64,000 nucleotides of DNA from Armatimonadota bacterium. GTDB taxonomy: Bacteria; Armatimonadota; Hebobacteria; CAIYQO01. How positions within the stretch are numbered: the stretch's first letter is position 1; the number at the start of each line of letters is the position of its first letter. A program made the position numbers and the translations under genes. The notes under the pieces were generated by a model. That model was given only the letters and a program-made list of their open reading frames with translations. It was not told where the DNA came from and made no database searches. The stretch is taken from assembly GCA_029553475.1 (NCBI GenBank), contig JAKPKV010000143.1:22814-86813 (forward strand), written 5' to 3'. Below, in pieces: positions 58,777-64,000 of the stretch.

Positions 58777-59838
58777 TCAAGCCGCGTTGGCGGCGTCCGC
58801 CAGCACCTCGCGCAACAACGCGAACTGCGTCTCGGCATGAAAATGCGCGGCGACGCGGGCGCGGCCCGCCCGGCCCATGGCGGCGCGGCGGGCGGGATCG
58901 GCGACGAGGGCGAGGGTGGCGTCGGCGAAGCTGTCGGGGTCGCCGGGCAGCAGCAGGCCGGTTTCGCCGTCCGCCACCACCTCGGGCAGGCCGCCGACGC
59001 GCGCGGCGAGCACCGGGCGCTCCAGCGCCATCGCCTCGATGGCCGCCAGGCCCAGCCCCTCCTTGCGCGAGGGCATCAGCACAATATCGCTGGCAGCGAA
59101 ATACGGCAGCGGGTCGGCCTGGAAGCCGGCGAAGATGACGCGGTCACCGAGACCGCGGGCTTCCACCTGGTCGCTGAGCGTCAGGGCGTCTTCGCCGTCG
59201 CCCACCAGCAGCAGGCGCGCCGCCGGCGCTTTCGCCAGCACGCGCGGCCACCCCGCAATCGCCAGCGCCTGTCCCTTCTCCGGCGCCAGCCGGCCGATGA
59301 TGCCCGCCACCGGCCAGGCGGGGTCGAGGCCGAGGGCGCGCTTGGCTGCGGCGGCGGCGAGGGGGAAATACCGTTCCAGCGCCACCCCGTTGTGCACCAC
59401 GCGGATGCGCTCCGCCGGCAGCCCCTGCTCAACCATGTAGGCTTTCACCGCCGCGGAGACGGCGATGAGGCGGTGCGCGGTGCGATACCAGAGCGCGCTG
59501 GTGAAGCCGTGGACGGTGGCGACGCAGGGCACCCCGGCCATGCGCGCGGCCAGGCCTCCCAGGAACGAGGCGGTGGAGAGGTGGGTATGCAGCAGGTCGC
59601 ATCCCTCGCCGCGCAGCGCGTCCGCCAGCCGCAAGGTGGTGACGGGATCCACCTTGCCGGTGGTGGGCCAGGACAGCGGCGTGATGCCGTGCTCCTCCAG
59701 GTACGCGAGGAACGGCCGGCCCGCCGGGCAGAACACGCGCGCGGTGTCGCCCCGCGCCGCCAGCGCCCGCGCCAGCGCCGTCACGTGCACCTCCGCGCCG
59801 CCGATCCGTGATGGGGTGATGGCTTCCAGAATCCGCAT
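58777..59838 (-). CDS. Glycosyltransferase family 4-type protein
   Basis: 353 residues. The GT-B fold with N-terminal IGGAEVHVTALARALAARGD and the GT4 C-terminal donor site: RLAPEKGQALAIAGW, LLLVGDGEDALTLSD, then DIVLMPSRKEGLGLAAIEAM with the EGLG..xxE block. It transfers a nucleotide-activated sugar to a glycan or lipid acceptor at the cytoplasmic face. The acceptor is unknown. It ends just before the riboswitch of the cob genes and is on the same strand as nrfA, but a 128-base gap separates them. Confidence 0.9.
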   Translation of the reverse strand: MRILEAITPSRIGGAEVHVTALARALAARGDTARVFCPAGRPFLAYLEEHGITPLSWPTTGKVDPVTTLRLADALRGEGCDLLHTHLSTASFLGGLAARMAGVPCVATVHGFTSALWYRTAHRLIAVSAAVKAYMVEQGLPAERIRVVHNGVALERYFPLAAAAAKRALGLDPAWPVAGIIGRLAPEKGQALAIAGWPRVLAKAPAARLLLVGDGEDALTLSDQVEARGLGDRVIFAGFQADPLPYFAASDIVLMPSRKEGLGLAAIEAMALERPVLAARVGGLPEVVADGETGLLLPGDPDSFADATLALVADPARRAAMGRAGRARVAAHFHAETQFALLREVLADAANAA

Positions 59839-59966
59839 GCCGTGCCTCGGTATCCCCCGTTATTCGACGCCGGGACGTGAGGATTCCTGCCGTCGCGGCC
59901 AGGCGGAACCCTCCCGGGAACGGACCCCGTCGAGCGTTCATGCCGTTCTGCGTGCTCCCGCGCTCC

Positions 59967-61310
59967 TCACTTCCGCGCCTTCGCCACGCTCACGCGTGCC
60001 TGCTGGGCGAGGTCAATGGCGCTCGCCAGCACGCGGGCGCTCTCCTGCGGGGCGTGGAAGCCCATGCCGTTGCCGGCGGCGATGTAATCCCAGCGAAGCT
60101 GGGCGCGGCGGAGGAGGTCGCGGGATTCCGCGAGCTGGGCGGCGGTGACGCCGGCTTTCGCCGCCGCGCCCACCTCGTTGTGGGCGGCGACGAGGGCGTC
60201 CTCGGCGCGGTCGAGCAGCTCGCGGGTGGTATCCTGGATGGTCTCCACGCGGGCCCTGATCTCCGCCTCGCTCCACCGGTGACAGGTGCCGCAGGCGGCG
60301 TTGATATTTTTCAGCGGGCTCTGGATGTGATGATCGGTGAATTTCACCCCGCCTTCGCTGCGGTAGGGCATGTGGCAGTCCGCGCAGGAGACGTCGCGAT
60401 AGGCGTGCACGCCGGAGCGATAGGCTTCGTAGTCGGGATGCTGCATCTTCACCATCGCCGCGCCGCTGACGGGGTGCGTCCAGTCGGTGTGCGGCACGTC
60501 GCGCGTATAATACGTCTCCATGGCGTCGGCGGTGGTGCCGCGCTTCCAGGGGAAGGTGAGGTAGGTCCCCTTCTCCTCGCTCGGGTTCTTTTTCGCGAAG
60601 TAGTATTCCGCGTGGCACTGCGCGCAGACCAGCGTGCGCATCTCCTGGTGGCTGGCGGTGTTGATGTCTTTCCCCATGCTGGCGAAGGCTTCGCGCAGCG
60701 CCGGGCGGGTGATGCGCAGGTTCATCGTCTGCGGGTCATGGCAATCGGCGCAGCCGATGGGATGGCTCACCTTCGCGCTCACCTCGCCGAAGGTGGCCTT
60801 ATAAAATTCCGCCACGCCCATCTCCGCCATCAGGCCGGGCACGTCGCTGCTCTTGCAGGTCAGGCAGGTGCCGGGCTGGGGCTTGCCGCCGCGCGCCGGG
60901 TCCATGCGCGCCGTGCCGCGCACGTCCTCCAGCGCGTGCATGTGCCCGCGCTCGTCGTTATACTCCACTTCGAAGGGATATCCGGCGAAGAGCGCCTTCA
61001 GCCGGGGATCGGCCGCCAGGTGGTCGTAATGGCCGGGGCCGCCGTGCTTCGTGCGCGGGCCGTCCTCCGCCGTCCGCCGCCAGCTTTCGTATTGGCGGGG
61101 AAAGCTTTCGCCCCATTTGGCGCTGTCGCCCTCCAGATCGGCGACAGGGGCCGCGGGGAGTAACGCGGCGGATTCCCGGCGGCGCTCCAGCACGGAGGCG
61201 GCGAGCAGGCCGAGCACGAAGGTGGCGCACAGCGCCAGCGCGAAAACCGCCCAGCCCACCCACGGGCGCGGGCGACGCGGCGTCTGTTCGGCGTGGTCGG
61301 TGGTGGTCAT
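59967..61310 (-). CDS. nrfA: Ammonia-forming cytochrome c nitrite reductase
   Basis: 447 residues with an N-terminal membrane anchor (VGWAVFALALCATFVLGLLA), so the protein faces the periplasm. Five haem sites: the active-site CLTCK (C149-K153, Lys ligand), CADCH (187-191), CAQCH (229-233), CADCH (309-313) and CGTCH (340-344). Active-site Tyr (Y236 in HAEYYF) and the KMQHPDYE block (Q290, H291) are present. It reduces nitrite by six electrons to ammonium. The start overlaps the nrfH stop by 4 bases (ATGA), so the complex is translated as a unit. A CRP/FNR-type palindrome lies upstream of the operon. Confidence 0.96.
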   Translation of the reverse strand: MTTTDHAEQTPRRPRPWVGWAVFALALCATFVLGLLAASVLERRRESAALLPAAPVADLEGDSAKWGESFPRQYESWRRTAEDGPRTKHGGPGHYDHLAADPRLKALFAGYPFEVEYNDERGHMHALEDVRGTARMDPARGGKPQPGTCLTCKSSDVPGLMAEMGVAEFYKATFGEVSAKVSHPIGCADCHDPQTMNLRITRPALREAFASMGKDINTASHQEMRTLVCAQCHAEYYFAKKNPSEEKGTYLTFPWKRGTTADAMETYYTRDVPHTDWTHPVSGAAMVKMQHPDYEAYRSGVHAYRDVSCADCHMPYRSEGGVKFTDHHIQSPLKNINAACGTCHRWSEAEIRARVETIQDTTRELLDRAEDALVAAHNEVGAAAKAGVTAAQLAESRDLLRRAQLRWDYIAAGNGMGFHAPQESARVLASAIDLAQQARVSVAKARK

Positions 61311-61879
61311 GGCGTGGCATCTCCGGATGGTCGGGATAACAGCGGGGCCAGGCGCGGCACCAGCGCGTCCGGCGTCGCGGACAGGCTGCGCGCGTCGCCG
61401 TGCGGCACATGGTCATGGCACGTGGCGCAGGCGCGCCCCTGGCCCGGTAACGACGTATGCGCCAGTTGGCGCTCGTGGCAGCGCACGCAGTTCTCCTGGA
61501 TCACCGCGGCGGAGGCGGGGGTCGCGCGGATGACCTGCGGCTCGCCGCGCAGGGTGAAGATGGCCGCGTGGCGCAGGCCGTCCTTCGCCTTGAAGGCGTA
61601 TTTGCGCAGCGTGCTGTCGTGCGGCACGTGGCAATCGTTGCAGGTGGCCACGCTGCGGTGGCTGCTGCGCTGCCAGGTGGCGTATTGCGGCACCATCACG
61701 TGGCAATTGATGCAGGTGCGCGCGTCATCCGACAGGTAGGACGGCATCTCCGACACGCGCACGGTGAGCAGCCCCAGCCCCGCCGCCACCCCCAGCATGC
61801 CGAAGACCGGCAGCCGGAAGGCCGGCGGCAGCAAGGCCAGCGTCACCAGCGATCTCACCAGGGCCGATACCCCGCGCAT
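61307..61879 (-). CDS. nrfH: NapC/NirT-type quinol dehydrogenase subunit of nitrite reductase
   Basis: 190 residues. One membrane helix (PVFGMLGVAAGLGLLTV, about 24-40) and four haem c sites: CINCH (56-60), CNDCH (80-84), CVRCH (131-135) and CATCH (151-155). NrfH takes electrons from menaquinol and passes them to NrfA. The C-terminal tail of about 35 residues is Pro/Ser-rich. ATG 61879 has GAGGGAG 5-6 nt upstream. First gene of the nrfHA operon. Confidence 0.95.
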   Translation of the reverse strand: MRGVSALVRSLVTLALLPPAFRLPVFGMLGVAAGLGLLTVRVSEMPSYLSDDARTCINCHVMVPQYATWQRSSHRSVATCNDCHVPHDSTLRKYAFKAKDGLRHAAIFTLRGEPQVIRATPASAAVIQENCVRCHERQLAHTSLPGQGRACATCHDHVPHGDARSLSATPDALVPRLAPLLSRPSGDATP

Positions 61880-62008
61880 CAGGCTCCCTCACCGCAGCAT
61901 GATATCCGGCAGGCACGATCACTTGCCCGCCGCCTTCTTCTTCTGCCTGCCAGCGGTGTCTTCCTGTCGATCTGACCCCCAGTGTGCGGCATCGCGCAGG
62001 AGATTGGC

Positions 62009-62024
62009 TATGACTTATGTCATA
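62009..62024. promoter_or_regulatory. CRP/FNR-family operator-like palindrome upstream of nrfHA
   Basis: TATGACTTATGTCATA is a perfect 6-4-6 palindrome 130 bases before nrfH. TGAC-N4-GTCA is the half-site pattern of NNR/DNR-type FNR-superfamily regulators, which respond to NO or anoxia. The site is AT-rich against a GC-rich background. Confidence 0.6.
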
Positions 62025-62086
62025 CCGGCCAGGCAGCGGGCCGTCTACCGGTGCGCGAGGCCGGGGGATCCAAGCCCGCTGAGCAG

Positions 62087-62122
62087 GCGCTGCCCGGATC
62101 GGGCATCCGATCCGGGCAGCGC
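62087..62122 (-). terminator. Terminator-like hairpin after the pilin-PstS gene
   Basis: Perfect 16-bp arms 62087-62102 and 62107-62122 (GCGCTGCCCGGATCGG / complement) with a 4-nt loop, 27 bases past the stop. No U-tract follows. Confidence 0.65.
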
Positions 62123-62148
62123 AGTCGCCTCCCTGCGGGGGGAGCGTA

Positions 62149-63579
62149 TTAAAAACCCGCCTTGGCATCAGTGTAGTATTGTTGCGCCTTGGCCGGGAAG
62201 AACGCGCTGTTGAACAGCAGGCTCTTCGTGAAGGTATCCCCCTTCAGGTAATTGAAGAACGCCACGGCAGCGGGGTTGGTGGTGTTGACCTTACCGAACA
62301 GCGGGCGGACCAGCGGCCACTTGCCGGCCTTCACGTTGGCGCGGCTGTATTCCACCACTTCGGTGCCTTTCTCCAGCGCGAGCACTTTCACTTTCAGCGG
62401 GTCGGCTTCGCCGAGGCCGCAGTAGCCGATGCCGTATGGGTCCTTGCCGACCTTGTCGATCATCTCGCGGGTGGAGGCCACGGTGAAGATCGTCGCGGTG
62501 TAGGACACGTTCGTGCCGTCCATCGCGCCGATGGAGCTAGCGAAGAACTTGTAGGTACCAGAGCTGCTGTCGCGGCAGTAGACGTTCAGCGCCGCATTCC
62601 CGAGCTTGCTGCTGGTGCTACCGTTGGCGACATCAGAGCCGAAGATCTGATTGGCCTCGGTCTTGCTAAGGCTGGTCAGGTTCAGCTTGGTGGCGGAGGA
62701 GACGATGACGCCCACCGCGTCGGTGCCGATACAGGTGGCGTTGGCCCAGCTGCCACCCCAGGCGGTCGGGTCCGAGGTGCTGGAGGAGAAACCTACGTCA
62801 ATCTTGTCATCCGCGCCGTGGCCGGAGCCTTCAATCCCCGTATAGGGGCCCGGATCGAAGCCGCCCATGGCGACCCAGCCCTTGACGGCCGCTTCCACGA
62901 TCGGCTCACAGGTGCTGGAACCGCCCCAGGTGAACCCGCCGGTAGCGGCGGTGGACGCGTCGGTCTGCACGCCGGCGCCCGGATTCTTCACGTAGCCGAA
63001 GCCGGTGCCCAGGAAGAACGCCTGCGCATACTCGGCGGAAACATCTTCCGGATCGGTGCTCGCCTTGCGGCCGTAGGTATCCGCGTGGCCGTCCAGGTAC
63101 CCCATGCAGAAGCTGTGGCGGGCGACCAGCTTGCCCGGGGTGGAGCCGTAATTGATGGTCAGGCCGTTGGGATACTTCGCGGAGGTGCCGTCGACGAGTA
63201 CGCCGACCACCGTCGGGTTGGTCACGCGGGCGTCGGCGATCCCCTGGCCGTCCGCGCCGACCAGCAGGCCGTTGTAGTTGTAGCTCACGTAGCCGGCGCC
63301 GTTCTCATCGGCGGGGCAATTCAGGATCTTCGGGTTGCCGTTGGCATACTCGACCAGGTCGGTGGTCCAGGTGTCCGCGTCCGGATAGCTCTTGTTGTCT
63401 TCCACGAACATCGCCGTCGCCAGGCTGAGCTGCTTGATGTTGCTCAAGCAGGTCGTCATGCGGGCCTTCGCCTTGGCTTTGCCGAAGACCGGGAACAGGA
63501 TGGCCGCCAGCACCGCGATGATGGCGATGACGACCAGGAGCTCGATCAGCGTGAACCCACGCTTCACAGAGGTGCTCAT
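62149..63579 (-). CDS. Type IV pilin-like protein fused to a PstS-like phosphate-binding domain
   Basis: 476 residues from ATG 63579, with AAGGAG 7 nt upstream. Residues 1-30 ([20 protein letters not shown]) are a class III signal with cleavage after G8, F9 and E13, followed by [20 protein letters not shown], as in DUF1559-type pilins. [13 protein letters not shown] (155-167) is an H-x8-DG motif. From about 215, PstS landmarks appear in order: [17 protein letters not shown] (219-235), [20 protein letters not shown] (248-267), [15 protein letters not shown] (283-297), [15 protein letters not shown] (300-314), [12 protein letters not shown] (335-346), [11 protein letters not shown] (380-390) and [10 protein letters not shown] (421-430). 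The fusion would display an oxyanion-binding domain on a pilus or pseudopilus. Phosphate is the likely ligand by homology. No pst or pil genes are adjacent. Confidence 0.9.
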   Translation of the reverse strand: MSTSVKRGFTLIELLVVIAIIAVLAAILFPVFGKAKAKARMTTCLSNIKQLSLATAMFVEDNKSYPDADTWTTDLVEYANGNPKILNCPADENGAGYVSYNYNGLLVGADGQGIADARVTNPTVVGVLVDGTSAKYPNGLTINYGSTPGKLVARHSFCMGYLDGHADTYGRKASTDPEDVSAEYAQAFFLGTGFGYVKNPGAGVQTDASTAATGGFTWGGSSTCEPIVEAAVKGWVAMGGFDPGPYTGIEGSGHGADDKIDVGFSSSTSDPTAWGGSWANATCIGTDAVGVIVSSATKLNLTSLSKTEANQIFGSDVANGSTSSKLGNAALNVYCRDSSSGTYKFFASSIGAMDGTNVSYTATIFTVASTREMIDKVGKDPYGIGYCGLGEADPLKVKVLALEKGTEVVEYSRANVKAGKWPLVRPLFGKVNTTNPAAVAFFNYLKGDTFTKSLLFNSAFFPAKAQQYYTDAKAGF

Positions 63580-63725
63580 GAGGTGTCTCCTTCCGAAAAG
63601 TGTGTGAGTGTGTTCCGCGGGATGATTCCCGTCGCGAACCATGCGCATTGTGGCAGGGACGTGTCAGGACCGGATCAGTTCCGTGTTGGGTTTGCTAATT
63701 CTCGATGAAGATTTCGTAGGCGCGA

Positions 63726-63792
63726 CGCGACCCGCCGCCGGGTCGCGCGCCCCCGGCCGAGACTTCCGTGCCGGCGCGATTTTTGGTATACT
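63726..63792 (+). promoter_or_regulatory. Candidate gyrA promoter with upstream hairpin
   Basis: The extended -10 TGGTATACT ends at 63792, 125 bases before gyrA, preceded by a T-run. The -35 (TTCCGT) is poor. Just upstream, CGCGACCCG (63726-63734) and CGGGTCGCG (63739-63747) form a 9-bp hairpin. The remaining 63580-63916 interval shows no gene. Confidence 0.45.
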
Positions 63793-63916
63793 AAGTGGTC
63801 ACCACAGCAGGTCGTTCAGGCCGGTTCCCGCGCGCAGTCTGTTGGGGAGCATGCGCGTGTGCGCGAGAGGACAGGGTCGCCGGCGCGCGGGAGACGTCAG
63901 GAGTTAAGGAGTCACG

Positions 63917-64000
63917 ATGTCCGAAGAGAAACCCATTGCCCGTACGTTAACCGACGTGTCCATCGTGGACGAAATGAAGGATTCGTACCTGCGCTTCGCG
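63917..64000 (+). CDS. gyrA: DNA gyrase subunit A, first 28 residues (truncated by window edge)
   Basis: ATG 63917 follows TTAAGGAGTCACG, a good Shine-Dalgarno. The visible residues MSEEKPIARTLTDVSIVDEM then KDSYLRFA match the N-terminal arm of GyrA ('I...mk.SYldYAm'). The catalytic domain lies beyond the window. ParC is a less likely alternative. A 337-base gap separates it from the divergent pilin-PstS gene. Confidence 0.85.
   Translation, partial: MSEEKPIARTLTDVSIVDEMKDSYLRFA

Overview
The window is GC-rich bacterial chromosome with well spaced genes and many intergenic inverted repeats. It has no rRNA, tRNA, CRISPR array, phage or transposase gene that I can see. I did not recognise the species. 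A pilin-like protein with an H-x8-DG motif, giant secreted heparinase-like proteins, a DUF4091 hydrolase, a sialate O-acetylesterase and a lipobox-bearing YidC together suggest a free-living polysaccharide degrader from Armatimonadota or a PVC-type lineage. That placement is inference. NrfHA and a PerR/catalase pair suggest a habitat that alternates between oxic and anoxic.

Layout. 1-9.3 kb: a truncated GH2 glycosidase, a heparinase-like giant, a Big2/PKD lipoprotein, perR-katA and a GNAT enzyme. 9.8-15.7 kb: a degenerate J-domain/TPR protein, the conserved rpmH-rnpA-yidD-yidC-jag operon read on the minus strand, and a ParB-like protein. 16-44 kb: a carbohydrate-active accessory region with a PHP-like giant, an M24-fold protein, three more 1,100-1,270-residue secreted proteins, a sialate O-acetylesterase, a DUF4091 hydrolase, a sugar nucleotidyltransferase, a DUF2314 protein, an Lnt-like acyltransferase and a propeller lipoprotein. 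44-54 kb: a small metalloprotease, MtaB, a flavin reductase, a TIM-barrel protein, an acyl-CoA dehydrogenase, two GlsB-type membrane proteins, a two-domain acyltransferase and aspartate kinase. 55-59 kb: cobU-cobT-cobS-cobC behind a cobalamin riboswitch, then a glycosyltransferase. 60-64 kb: nrfHA, a pilin fused to a PstS-like phosphate-binding domain, and the start of gyrA.

How the genes fit together. The secreted giants, GH2, DUF4091 hydrolase and sialate esterase look like a dispersed toolkit for decorated or uronic-acid-containing glycans. The pilin-PstS fusion would place an oxyanion-binding domain on a pilus or pseudopilus. The cob genes make the nucleotide loop of cobalamin, so the cell probably salvages corrinoids.

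The two signals I consider least explained are the pilin-PstS fusion (62149-63579) and the intergenic palindromes. The palindromes fall into several families. One is modular, carries (GAGTAC)n-type hexamer arms and occurs three times. Another conserves both its 34-bp arms and its loop in two copies. A third shares an arm core at three loci. No transposase for them lies in the window.
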